A stretch of DNA of 64,000 nucleotides from Ettlia oleoabundans (lineage: Eukaryota > Chlorophyta > Chlorophyceae > Chlamydomonadales): positions 13,120 through 77,119 of the forward strand of contig JAAMXP010000460.1 in assembly GCA_019693395.1 (NCBI GenBank), given 5' to 3'. Shown piece by piece: positions 42,701-59,427 of the stretch. The position numbers and the translations under genes are program-made. A model generated the notes under the pieces. It ran no database searches. It was not told the DNA's origin and was given only the letters and a program-made list of their open reading frames with translations. Numbering within the stretch: the stretch's first letter is position 1; each line of letters opens with the position of its first letter.

Positions 42701-44318
42701 CGCACACCCTGACTCTCTGGCTGCGGCGCAGCCCCACTCCCGCCTTGCGGCCTGAGTGCTACACATGCACCGACTGGGGCCACCCATATTGGCCTGTGCT
42801 GCCGGTTCAATCTATCACTCAAGCTGCCACCTACCTGATGCAGTCCCACCCTGTATTGCAGCCCGTCCTGCCTGTCGTGTGAGGCCAGATCTAGGCTAAC
42901 TGCCAGCGGTACATGGCTCACATCACCCGTGCTGTCGAGGTACTGCAGGTTGTACCCAGCCGTAGCGCTCAGGTCGTGGCCAGGCAACACGCAGCGCAGC
43001 GTGGCATGAGCTCGGCAGGGCTCCAACTCAGGAACACCACTAGAGCTGCTGCCGCTGCCGTGGCTGGTGTTTCTGACAGTGGTGGGGCTTGCACCAGAGT
43101 TAGCCTGGTAGGCAGCAGTGCTGGAAGAACCCGCACCAGCACCCACGCTGCCGCCTGCCCCATCCACGTCCGCTGCTTCAGTTTCAAGCTCACTACTAGC
43201 AGCTGCCGCCGGTGCCGCTGCATCACGAGCGGCCCATGCTGCACGGCGTGCCCTCAGGCTGCGCGCCACCCTTTTCTGCAGCTTGTGTGCATCAGGCGCC
43301 TCCACCAGGCTGTTGAGGGTGAGGCGGCGGCCCAGCCGGAAGTGGCCGCGGGCGCACAATGCGTAGTTGCTCAGGTCGCGCACAGCATCCACCTGCTTGG
43401 CGGTAAGCGTAGTCGTTGGAGCACATGCCGGCGTGAGACATGCATGTGGGTGTGGGCATGGGCGTGGATGTGGGTTTGGGTTTGGTGGAGGGTCATATGG
43501 GTGGGTTTTGCGGAAAACCAAGGGCGGGGGGTGGTGGTGAGGTTGACGAAGTATCGCAATATGCAGACAGTTGTGTTGCTGAAGGGTTTGGTGATGAGCA
43601 CCATGCCGCGCACTGCAGGCACTGCGACATGGCAACGCCCGCCTGCCTGCCTGCCTGCCTGCCTGGGTGGCCCAGCTAACCCGTCTCCCACCTTGCGGAC
43701 TTGCTCGCTGGCGGCCAGGTTGTAAGCGCGCTGCGCCTTGATGCGGCCGCTCAGAGTGGTCCACCACCGCCGCCCACCCGCCTTGGCCACAACACGATCC
43801 AGCACCTGAAAGCAGGAAGGCAGAGGCAGGGAGCCGCAGGCAGGGAGCTAGGCAAACAAACAGTCAGGTAGGCAGGCAGGCAGGCACCGGGCAGGGTGGG
43901 AACATGGAGCAACAATCGCAAAATGCTGGGAGGGGGCTGCACTGACTGGCGGCTGTCCTAGGACAGTGTGCAAACGCTGCCGCCCTGCATGACTTTTGTA
44001 AACGATCGAGTCCCGCATAACTCAGCCGGTGCCCAGTCTTGTAAACCCTAACAGCCTCCATATTCCACTCACCAGCCCCTCGCTGGAGCCATCGTAAGAT
44101 GGGAAGAGCGGCAGCCCCACCGCCTGTGCCGCCAGCAGCTGCTGCGTGCGGGACAGCCCCGAGGAACCGGTGAGGTTGAGGGCAGGGGCCTCGCATGGCA
44201 GAGACCACAGTTGACCGTCTATTGACTTGGTGGAGTGCACGGGCTGCTCCCAAAACTGGGAGGCAATCGAGCCCTTAACATCCTGCCTACTTCGCCGCGA
44301 CTCAGGGACCAGCGGCAT
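39782..44318 (-). CDS. TGD4: TGD4-like chloroplast outer-envelope lipid-transfer protein
   Basis: TGD4 is a beta-barrel-like outer-envelope protein that binds phosphatidic acid and works with the TGD1-2-3 ABC transporter to import ER lipid into plastids. Exons (minus) are 44073-44318, 43692-43805, 42835-43392, 41651-42547, 41358-41486, 40917-41131, 40289-40553 and 39782-40018, giving 886 residues. Conserved blocks are LSNYALCARGHFRLG, AGYNLQYLDSTGDVSHVPLA with VSLDLASH, YRVGLHQ, SSQLAEAWQPYF, FTAASARVDVGLTSPHVVG and the C-terminal strand SPKRRECMAELRLF. The land-plant protein is about 480 residues. The excess here is an Ala/Ser insertion in exon 3 and about 260 residues of Gly/Ser/Gln low-complexity in exon 4. 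Exon 2 is flanked by complementary short repeats. No classical transit peptide is seen, as expected for an outer-envelope protein. Confidence 0.88.
43642..43665. repeat. (CCTG)6 tandem repeat in TGD4 intron 2
   Basis: Six copies of CCTG. It is complementary to the AGGC run at 43870-43885, on the other side of exon 2. Confidence 0.95.
43870..43885. repeat. (AGGC)4 tandem repeat in TGD4 intron 1
   Basis: Four copies of AGGC, the reverse complement of the repeat at 43642-43665, about 205 bases away. Confidence 0.95.
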
Positions 44319-45054
44319 GGTCACGGCGGCGGCGGTGCCGGTCGGTGCTGCTGCACCTTTGGTTTATAATACTGTTGCTCTCGATGCTGTTGGAACTCAG
44401 TGTGGGGACTGTACCTACAAGCAGATAATATTGGGAAGCGCAAAGGCCGAGCAGGTGGTGGGCCAGCGTCAGAGGCAGCAACTGCCGTGTCAGCGGTGGA
44501 AGCTGTTTGGTCAACATGATTGGAACGGCAACCGACGGCATGTAACGGATCACAGGGCAACTTCCTCTACGTAATTGCTTGCCTAGCGGTTCGTCCTGCC
44601 TGCAGAATGGGCGCGGCAGAGAGCAAGAATTGAAAGGCATTCCGCATGTAGTTGTTGAATCGTTGCTGGTTGCCTGCTTCACCGCAATGTTACGAACCCG
44701 TGGGAGCTTGTTCTGGCGGGCCCTGCTCTGTCAAGGAGGGCGACCCCCAACTTCCGCCGGAACCACAGTTGGTAAGCAAGAATGACAACAATAGGTGAAC
44801 ACCTCCTTGCATCAGGGTTATGACAAGCCGGTGACAACCAATCCACTGTACCGCCACCGCTCCCCTGTACTTCCAGGTAATGTGTGTTGCAGGGGTTCTG
44901 GTCATTGAGTGGATTGATATTGCCAGTGTGCGCATGCTGGGAGGGTGACAGAATGTAAATTTGTTTTCTGGCAGAAGTGTAAGTAGATACACGCTTGCAG
45001 TGCGGCACAACACAATCACAGCGGCTGCTCGCTGCCTGCCATCGCCGCTGCTGC
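44319..45054. other. Intergenic, TGD4 promoter / MCM7 3' side
   Basis: A gap of 736 bp between two minus-strand genes. Reading frames on either strand lack family features. Confidence 0.45.
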
Positions 45055-51009
<5,955 letters not shown>

Positions 51010-51218
51010 GTTTGCGAGCCTCTGGGCGGATTGTAAACTATCGACAATGTTCTGTGCTGTTGAAGGCTCCACAACTCGCTGTCAAACGATCTTTTCGAAA
51101 AAAAGCCCCGCCAGCAAGGATCGCGCTGGCCAGCGCTGGCGGAACCTTCCTCTTCCTGAAGGAACGCCAGGAAATGCCCTTTGATTATAGCCTAACAACA
51201 ATAAGTTGACGGTTCAAA
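51010..51218. promoter_or_regulatory. 209-bp bidirectional promoter, MCM7 / SFGH
   Basis: Start codons of MCM7 (51009, minus) and S-formylglutathione hydrolase (51219, plus) are only 209 bp apart, so both promoters and 5' leaders must fit here. I do not see a clear TATA box. GCCAGCGCTGGC at about 51130-51141 is a 12-bp palindrome and a candidate site. Confidence 0.6.
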
Positions 51219-53124
51219 ATGGCGGAGCTTCTCAAATCTAACAAGGTTTGCCCTTTTATTTCCGCCTGTCCCTCTACCGCTTTGAGGTGATTATTTGGGT
51301 ATTATGCCTTGATTGCTTCCCCATTCCACTGCAGATGTTCGGCGGCTTGGTGCGGCGGTACGCGCACCAGAGCCGTGAGCTGGGGTGCAAAATGGTCTTC
51401 ACCGTGTTCTTTCCTCCTAGTTCCAGCACCAAGAAGGCTCCGGTAGGCTTGAGTGCGTGCAGGGCGGAGGAGCGATGGAGCCGACCCAGCTCTGGCGCTG
51501 CCGGCAAGGCGCCGCACTTACTGCTACCTCAACTTGTGTTGTGCCCCTGCCCGCTTCTGCAGGTGGTGTACTATCTGAGCGGGCTCACTTGCACCGACGA
51601 GAACTTTGTACAAAAAGCAGGGGCCCAGCGCAAGGCGGCAGAGCTGGGGCTGGCACTCATTGCGCCTGACACCTCGCCACGCGGCCTCGGCATCGAGGGG
51701 GAAGACGACAGGTGTGGGGCGTATGTGTGCTATTGCTGTTGATCCCTGGTACCCAAGAATAATTCCAGCACATGTTGGCATGTGGTGATCACGTATGCGA
51801 CTCACAATGGCAGGAGGGGTCCTGCCCTGCCAACATGCCCAGTTGCCTCCATCAGCTCTGTGATCGCTGCAGCTGGGACTTTGGAACAGGGGCTGGCTTC
51901 TACCTAGATGCCACCGTGGAGAAGTGGAAGAACTATCGCATGTACAGCTACATTACAAAGGAGCTTCCCAGCCTACTGCGCAACATGCCTGAACTGGACG
52001 TAGACAATGTGAGTGACAAAGCCAAGTCGCTGCGGATGCAGGGCCGCAGCAGCAGCAGCGCAGGCAGTCTGTGCCCGCATCAGCTGCACCGCCACCTGCC
52101 CATCAGCTACGGCAGCAGTTGCCAGATAATTTTGCCTGTCATGAACTGCTCCCCCACTACCGGCCACATTTGACCCAGGTAGTTTCCCACCATGTCCTTC
52201 CAGGCCAGCGTGATGGGCCACAGTATGGGTGGTCACGGAGCATTAACCATCGGTCTCAAGAACCCCACCACCTACAAATCCATCTCCGCCTTTGCGCCCA
52301 TCTGCAACCCCACGCAAGTGCCATGGGGTCAAAAGGCATTTTCGGGGTATTTGGGAGAGCAGTGGCAGGAGGCAGGGCGGCAGTATGATGCCACAGAGCT
52401 TGTGCGGGAGTACAGCGGGCCCTCCCTGCCAGTGCTGATGGACACAGGCACAGACGACGAGTTTTTGAAGACTCAAGTGGGTGTTGGGCGCCTGCTGGTG
52501 CAGCTGCCGTGCATAAGGAGAGTGGGGAGGGGTAGTCAGGTAGCCTGGGAGCCAGGCCACTTGGATAGATGGGAAAAGTCAGAAAGGCGGGCGTAGGTAC
52601 AACAGCCGACCAGCCTACCTGCAATTGGGCTAGAACCATCCCAAATTAATCAACTGTGGCTGGTTCAAGCATGCAGAGCTGCTAATAGGGCAGCCCAGGT
52701 GGCAGCCCTGCCCATTGCAGGCTGGCAAAGCCCAACCTGCACTAGGCACTATGCCGAGAATGCTGCGCAATCTAACTGCCCCATCTGTCTGCCCGTTCTG
52801 GCGGCTGAAACCCGCAGTTGCAACCCTGGGCATTTGAGGAGGCGGCGCATGGCAAGCTGCAGGTGGAGAGCAGGATGAACGAGGGGTATGACCACAGGTG
52901 AGGGCTCTTCGCCCAGCTTCTTGTGCTGCACAACGCACAGGCGTGCAGCATTGCAGGTTGCGTAATGTACTAATGTTGCACATTTGCCAACATGCAATAT
53001 TTGGTTTGTAAAATGCTTTTTGAGCCTCTGTACTCCTGCTGGCTGCAGCTACTTTACTATTGCTACCTTCATCGATGACCACCTGGCATTCCATGCTAAG
53101 CACCTGCTGCCAGGTTCCAGCTGA
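51219..53124 (+). CDS. SFGH: S-formylglutathione hydrolase (esterase D)
   Basis: SFGH hydrolyses S-formylglutathione to formate and glutathione in glutathione-dependent formaldehyde detoxification; it is cytosolic. Exons are 51219-51245, 51335-51442, 51563-51711, 51873-52008, 52204-52476, 52818-52897 and 53049-53124, giving 282 residues, the usual length. Family blocks are [56 protein letters not shown] and [10 protein letters not shown]. The nucleophile elbow is GHSMGGHGA (Ser147). The acid residue is in TGTDDEF (Asp about 224) and the catalytic His257 is in YDHSYF. A TGTAA about 60 bases past the stop (near 53186) fits polyadenylation. The start MAELLKSNK is the only ATG before the conserved first blocks. 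Confidence 0.97.
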
Positions 53125-53537
53125 ACTTTTCGCCTGCTACACAGCAGTTGTGTATTTCCTAGGTCACAGTCAGGCAAAACGCAGATTGTAACATAACGGA
53201 ATACGAAGCGAGGAAGACGCAGAAGCGTTGTGTTACAAGGCCTTAACAGCGAGATCAGATCAACAGAGTGAAAACACTTAAGAGTGCATGCACAGGCGCA
53301 ACAGGCAAGGAAAACCGGTCCATGATGGCCTGGGACAGCCGGTTCATTCATCACAGGGCATGGGCGTGCAAGGCAGAGTCAATGAAAGAGTATGGGGGTT
53401 AGCAGGAAGGTACAGCGGCCTGGCGCAAAATGGCAGCTTTGAAAATGGTGGATGCCAAAAGCTTGCGCATCTATAACAGCATCATATACAAAACCAGGCA
53501 ACCGCATGTGGTACAACACCAAAAATGCAGATAGGCT
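53125..53537. other. Convergent intergenic region, SFGH / RING E3
   Basis: A 413 bp tail-to-tail gap with the SFGH polyadenylation-like TGTAA near 53186. No coding signal is seen. Confidence 0.5.
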
Positions 53538-56091
53538 TCAAACCACAATGCCATCGACCCTACGGCGGTGCATGCTGGGGCTCTGCGTGACAGCACCAGA
53601 ATTGCCGCCACTATCGATTAGTGGCTGCGCTGCTGCTGAAGCGGCCAGCCTTGCTTGCAGACGCGTGAAAGGACGTGTACGCACAGGAGAGGTGGCATTA
53701 CCAGGGGTGCGGCCGGGATTTGCAGGGGAGGAAGTTGAACCTGCTTCGGAGGAGCCCTTGGCCCTTTGCTGGCGCTCTGAGCTGCCATGTTGGCGAAGCT
53801 TTCCAGAAGCAGCTGTTGCATTATGGCGCTGCTGCCTGATAACGGGCATGGGAGGTTGCTGCGGCTGGCTCTGTATGTCCAGCTTGGCACGGCACAAAGG
53901 GCAGCTGCCATTAGTGTTCTCCTGTATCCAAGCACACAGGCACGATGCATGCATCACATGGCCACATGGCAGAAGTTTGCCCGCCTGCACGCCAACAAGG
54001 ACACATGTGGGACGTGACAAGTCAGCAAGAACAGGCGGGGTGGTCGGTAAGGACATCGCATGGAAATCAATACAGTGTGGCGCAGTGTCAAAGCCTAGCA
54101 GCAAGTGATTTCCACTGCTGGGCTAAAAGTTTGATCATCTAGCCGTCCTTGGACAATCAGCTCCGTCGCACCTGCCCCTGCTTGCCTGCATCATCTGCAA
54201 TGACCGCGCGTCTGCTCACCTTCATTGAGCTCAGGCAGATGCAGCAGGGGTTGTCTGCCAGCTGCTGCGTCGGGGCATCCGCAAAGCTGTGGTGCAGCTG
54301 GTGCTGCAGGCGACGGTAGCTCTGGTGGTGCTGCAGTCGGCGTCGCAGAGCCCCCAATAGCAGCCGCACATCCAGGAACAGCACCCCGTCAATCAGCTGC
54401 AGCTGCAGGCCATGCAGCCACCTGCAAACATGGCAGCGCTCGTGACAGGTGGGTTAGTGGTTCACCAGCAATAACTAAGGGTACGCTTACTGCCGACGTG
54501 AATATGAAACCCCTGCCAGCAGCGTAAACACCCACCAGAGGTGCATGTAGTGCAGCAGGTTGAGAGTGTGCAAGGTGAAATCAGCAGCTAGATCCAGCCA
54601 GTACACCAGCTCAGAGCGGCGGCTCTCCCACGGCTCCCGCTCCTGCAGTGCACAAGGCAAGCTATGGCAGTGAGAAGCTTTGCAATGTTTACCATGGCTC
54701 TGTTGAGAACACCTGCTCGACATCATAATCTGGAGGCCCAAACAAGCAACAGGTGTTAAGTGGTGGTGTACCTCGCCGCATGCCTCTGCCCTTGTGGCCT
54801 GGTAATAGTCGGCGGCTTGCACGGCATACTTGACGATGGCATAAGAAGCATCCACCGCCACGAATGCGGCATCAAACAGCCACAGGAGTGCATGGCTGCA
54901 CAGAAGGGTAACGGCCGGGGAGACAGGTCTAGAGGCTGCAGTAAGGGTGACCTGCATGCTGCTGCTGCTTCCACTTTGGCTGCACCCGAGCTGCTGCAGA
55001 CCGTGGCAAGGTGTTCTGGTGGTTACCAGCAAGAGTGAGCGCCAGACAGTCGAGATACCCACCTCAGCGAACCACCCTGCATGTTTCTTGCAGTCCGCAA
55101 GAAGCCTGCCACCCAGCTCAAGTCCTGCGCCAGGATGCCTCCCAGCAGGAGCAGGATGCGCAAGTGTTGCGCCAGGGTGGCGGACGGCGAAGAAAGCAGG
55201 GCGTCAGCGCGCAGGCTGGCCAGCTTGGTAAACATGCTCAACCAGCAGACAACGGCGCACCAAGCCAGCCACTGCAACAGTAAGAGGGGAACCACAGCCA
55301 TTTTTTGTTCACCTCATTCAGACTTGCTAGCGACTGCAGTGAATACCATGGCCTGACCACGTACAGCGCATGAGTTTTGGACCACTTGCCTGCATCACGC
55401 TGCCATAATCTGGGCTTTGAATGACTGCCAAAAAGGCAACCTTGACCATCGCAAACTTCAGCAGCCGCTGCAGGGTTGCAGCAGCAGGAACAACAATGTG
55501 AGACAGGCAGTATTGTTGGAGGTTTTCAATTGCACCACAAGCAACAACAGCGCCAGCCTCACCTCAGCCAGCTGCGAGGTCTCAGTGGCTGTGAGCTGCC
55601 CCACAAACAAGGTCTTGGTGACCAGGGTAAACCCCGCATAACAGCCAGCTGCCAAGTTTGCAGCGAAGAACACGCCCAGCTGTGTCTGCAGCACCGCCTC
55701 CAGCGTGGCAAATGCCAGGCGCTTGGCATACGCAGCATCAATGTCATTGCCGCTGCGGTCGCATGGCATGGGCAGCAGCGAGGTGTGAGTTTTGTTGCTT
55801 TGGCTGCATTTGGTTTGTGGTTGCGATTGTTGCATGGTGCCTGGGCATGAGACTGACCTTTGAGAGGTGCATGGCCAAATAACACGATGCGGATCAGATG
55901 CAAACCCTTGATATTGCAGGTAGCCCGTACCTGGTTGCGAGTTGCAGCAGCTTGGATGCTTGCTCGGCTGCTTGCTGGCCCTCCTTGCTGGCGGTCAGTT
56001 GCGAGTACACACCCGCCCCGCTGAACAGAGTGTACACCGCCAGCACCAGGCAGGGCTCGCTCAAAAGGGGGCTGAGACGAACTGCCGGCAT
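53538..56091 (-). CDS. AMFR/gp78-like (RIN2/RIN3-type) membrane RING E3 ubiquitin ligase
   Basis: This is a probable ER or plasma-membrane RING E3 ligase of the AMFR/gp78 group (plant RIN2/RIN3), related to HRD1 and active in ER-associated degradation. Exons (minus) are 55931-56091, 55563-55752, 55390-55467, 55063-55271, 54772-54895, 54536-54642, 54220-54421 and 53538-53984, giving 505 residues. There are about five or six hydrophobic segments: near the start, AANLAAGCYAGFTLVTKTLF, WLAWCAVVCWLSMF, LRILLLLGGILAQ, HALLWLFDAAFVAV, and LNLLHYMHLW with LIDGVLFLDV. They are followed by QHHQSYRRLQHQL and ADAPTQQLADNPCCICLSSM. The RING-H2 is C-x2-C, then LPCGHVMHASCLCAW and CPLC. The last about 110 residues are Gln/Ser/Arg-rich. 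No CUE domain is recognisable. The third intron has a GC donor (ATGCAG|GCAAGT). Confidence 0.82.
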
Positions 56092-57111
56092 ATGACACAG
56101 CAACCTGCTGGCATGGCAACACAGACAGGAGGGAAAGTCTGCGCGTCAGCGGAGGCGCCCCAGCTGAGCCAGCGGCAAACCGCTTCTGGTGGCAGGCTTG
56201 GCAAGGTGCTCGCATCAACACGGGCACTGAACGCGCTCCCTTCTGGCATGGGCCACAGCGCGGAACGAAGGCCCATTTGTGAATACACTCCGAGGGCCTG
56301 GTCAGCACAAACTTGCCTAAGCGGTGTTGCTGTCTCCGCCACGGCTCTTCCGAGGCCTCCAGGGCACTATGCTCGATAGTGGATATTTCGCGTGGTTTTA
56401 GGAAGCAACAGGGGCAGCTATTCCGGGCACGGCCAGCGGGTGCGTGTTACGTCGACACAGGTGCATCTCGCAGAGCCTGCTGCAGCCTTGAGCTGCGGAA
56501 AGTGAAGCGATCAGGACCCATGCCGAAACACAACAGGCACCTGCGATGCATGCGGTGTACCAGCTTTGTCCTGCGCCAGTGTGTGGTGCCCACTTTGCTG
56601 GCGTCGCATGGCCGTGCGCAAGCCCCCCCACCCCGCCTAGCAGAGACATCTCCCCATTGAAATTATCCTTGACTTCCCGTTACATGTTTTCCGTTCAATA
56701 TATACACTAGCAGGCCGTGCGTTTGCATGCTGCAGCGGACGCACCATCGACACAGCAACGGCGCCACCGACTCAAACCTTGCGGCAAGCTACCACAGTGT
56801 CGATTGCACCTTTTCGAAACGTATATAATTTGTAACGCGCAGTGAGTTGGGTAAAATGCCAGCGAGATACATCAATACAGGCAGGTGTGGCCCCAGCTCT
56901 GAAAGCTTGGCATCGAGGTGGTTGGCTGCAAACTATCTGGCACACATGAGACACATCGTAAAGACGCCAAGGCCCCGTGCAGCGCGATATAGGCCCTGCA
57001 GCACTACATTTGCCGTACCGTGAAGCCATCCAGATCGCCCTGGCGCTTTGTGTTTCCCTCTGCTGCAATCAATCCCCTGAAGGTACAGATAATTACCGTG
57101 TTCCTAAAAAC
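56092..57111. promoter_or_regulatory. Divergent 1-kb region, RING E3 / GluTR-binding protein
   Basis: This contains both promoters. TATATAA at 56822-56828 lies about 285 bases before the plus-strand start, and another A/T-rich stretch lies at 56697-56706. No conserved coding sequence is seen. Confidence 0.45.
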
Positions 57112-59204
57112 ATGGCAACCGCGCTAAGCGCCGCGCCTTGCACCCGGGCTTGCGCTGTTGCCCAGTATCGGCAGCAGGTGCCCCAGGCAGCAGCCGCATT
57201 TCAGGTGCATCGCAATGCACGCACACAAACTGCCAAGCGGTGCAGTCAGCAGCTGGTGGCAGCGGCAGCGGCGCCCACCGCCAACGGCAGCAGCAGCAAC
57301 GGAGCAGCAGCAGCTGTCCCGGGAAGCACGTCGCCGAGCGCCGCGGAGATAGCGCGCACCATTGTGGACCTTGTGGCACATGGCACACTGTGTACGCTGA
57401 GCGAGGACGGCATCCCGCTTGGCACCTATGTATCCTACGTGCTGGACGACCAGAGCCAGCCCATCCTGCGGTTGCGCGCCGACGCAGTGCACACCGCCAA
57501 CCTCAAGCGGGACCCCAAGTGCAGCCTGTTTGTGCAGCCGGGGGAGCACCCCGCGCGTCTGCTGGCCCGAGTCACGCTCATCGGCAGCGTGGAGCCCGTC
57601 AGCCCAGGTGCACAAGAGGGAGGTGGTGGTGGTGGTGTGCGAATTTGGAGGTTTTATTGCACTCTTAGTTGTGGTGGCGGTGGTGAGTGCGCATGGTGCC
57701 ATGCTTTTGGCAGGCAAGGCAGTGGTGGGAAGGGCGGGTGGTTGTCGCTGCTTGTTAACCCTGAACTGTAGCTTGGCCAGTGTGACCTGCTGCCATGCAG
57801 GTTGGCAATGCTGCCTCCTAGGCATGCACCTCGCTGCTGTTGGATGGAACTCTCACGATTGCTTGGCCAAGTGCACTGCCCCCCATACCATGTGTTGTGC
57901 TGCTCCCGCATCTACGTGCACCAACATTGCCGCCTCTGCACGCCTGGCCTTTGTTGACGCCCCTTTGCCCCCACCTTTCGATGCAGGGCTTGCTGAGAAG
58001 GCAGCTGACCTGCACAACACGCTGCATGCTGGCGGGGTAGGTGTGGACGCCCCCCAGCCCACCGACCTCTACTACCGCCTCGTCGTCGACCGCTGCTTCT
58101 ACGTGGGACAGCTCAGCGGCAGCTCAGCAGCAGAGGTGCTGCCAGGGGATGCATACCGCGCTGCACAGGCAGACCCATTGCGCACACGGGCCGCCGCACT
58201 GGTGCGGGCCATGAACGCAGACAGGCTCGAGGACATGGTGCGCATCAGGTGAGAAGAAATGTCAGCCAGCTGTGCGAGGGTTGGTGGCGGTGGGGCGGCT
58301 TTAATGACAGCGCCACGAAGTGCAGTCGTCTGGTGGTAAAGCCAACAAGGTTGTGTGTGCAAGTACAGAGGTGCACAGTTGGCGGAGGTGGGAGGAGCCA
58401 CCAGGGAATGACAGCTGATGGTTGGCATAAGAGTCCTGCAGTGGGCAGCACGATGGTTGTGCAACTAAACTATGATGCTGCTCCGCTCAATCTTGTCCTT
58501 CGTCCAGCCCTATCTATTCCTCATGGTCTGGCAGCCTTTAGGCCTGCTCCCATTGTTTCGTCATTTTTTCACAACGCCTGTTGTGACAACCCTCACCATC
58601 TCTTCACACCTTCACTCCAAGCGCCCCCTTTTTTAGTCACCTGCTCCACGAACCCTCACACTATGACACCTCCCTGCGCACCATGCTCTTACACTGAACT
58701 ACTACCATCCTCCTGGCCCTACCCTGCGTGCAGCTGCCACGCTCTGGGTGTGGCGTTTGAGGAGATGGCGTATGCAGAGCTGCTGTGGGTCGACCGCCTG
58801 GGTGTGCACCTGCGGGCGTCGCGGCAGGACGGCAGTCCCGCCCAGGATATCCGCGTGCCCTTTGTGCGGGCGGTGGAGGACGAGCGGGAGGCACGCTCAG
58901 CGCTGACCATGATGGCGCAGGTGGCATGGGAGGCACAGAGGTGAGGGGCAGCAGGGCCTGGCGCTGGGGGTTGTAGGCGGGGAGTATGGCAATCAAAGGG
59001 GTGGCATTCTGTTTGACATATTCTGCAAGTTTGCTAGTGTTGTGATGGCAGCATATTTTCCCTAATGTCGGCAACAGTCGCTCTTGGAGTCCATTCATGA
59101 GCAATTTGTTTCATAAAATGCCGACCGTTCTTGCAACCCATCCTTGTCTGTGCAGGCCGTACCAGCCCCAGACCGTGCCGACCCAAGATGCGGCCCACAA
59201 CTGA
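57112..59204 (+). CDS. Glutamyl-tRNA reductase-binding protein-like (PNPOx-like split barrel + DUF2470), plastid
   Basis: In plants this protein (GluTRBP/GBP, also PGR7) binds glutamyl-tRNA reductase in the chloroplast and stabilises it for tetrapyrrole synthesis. It is a heme-binding split-barrel relative of HugZ. Exons are 57112-57607, 57987-58248, 58734-58940 and 59156-59204, giving 337 residues. The first about 65 residues are Ala/Arg/Gln/Ser-rich, a transit peptide. The split barrel starts near 80: AEIARTIVDLVAHGTLCTLS, GIPLGTYVSYVLDD, LRADAVHTANLKRDPKCSLFV and ARVTLIGSVEPV. Then YYRLVVDRCFYVGQLSGS leads into the DUF2470-type C-domain: LVRAMNADRLEDMVRIS, YAELLWVDRLGVHLRA, IRVPFVRAVEDEREARSALT. 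The assignment to GluTRBP rather than another PNPOx-like protein rests on the domain order and the transit peptide. Confidence 0.82.
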
Positions 59205-59427
59205 AGCTGGTTTTCCCTGGCCTTAGGCTTGCCACAGCCCTAGGAGAGTGTGTCCCGGGCGGCATACCTCGAATGCATGCCCTGCCTTTCTTGCCTTGTT
59301 GTTTGCAACCCCTTTGATTCGCTACCCCTTCTACAAGCTTTGCTGCAGTGAAATCCTGTAACGTTCTCCTAAACAGCGTTAGCGTGCCAAAGCCTGGAAC
59401 TGTATGGAGCAAGCTCTGCAGCGGCAA

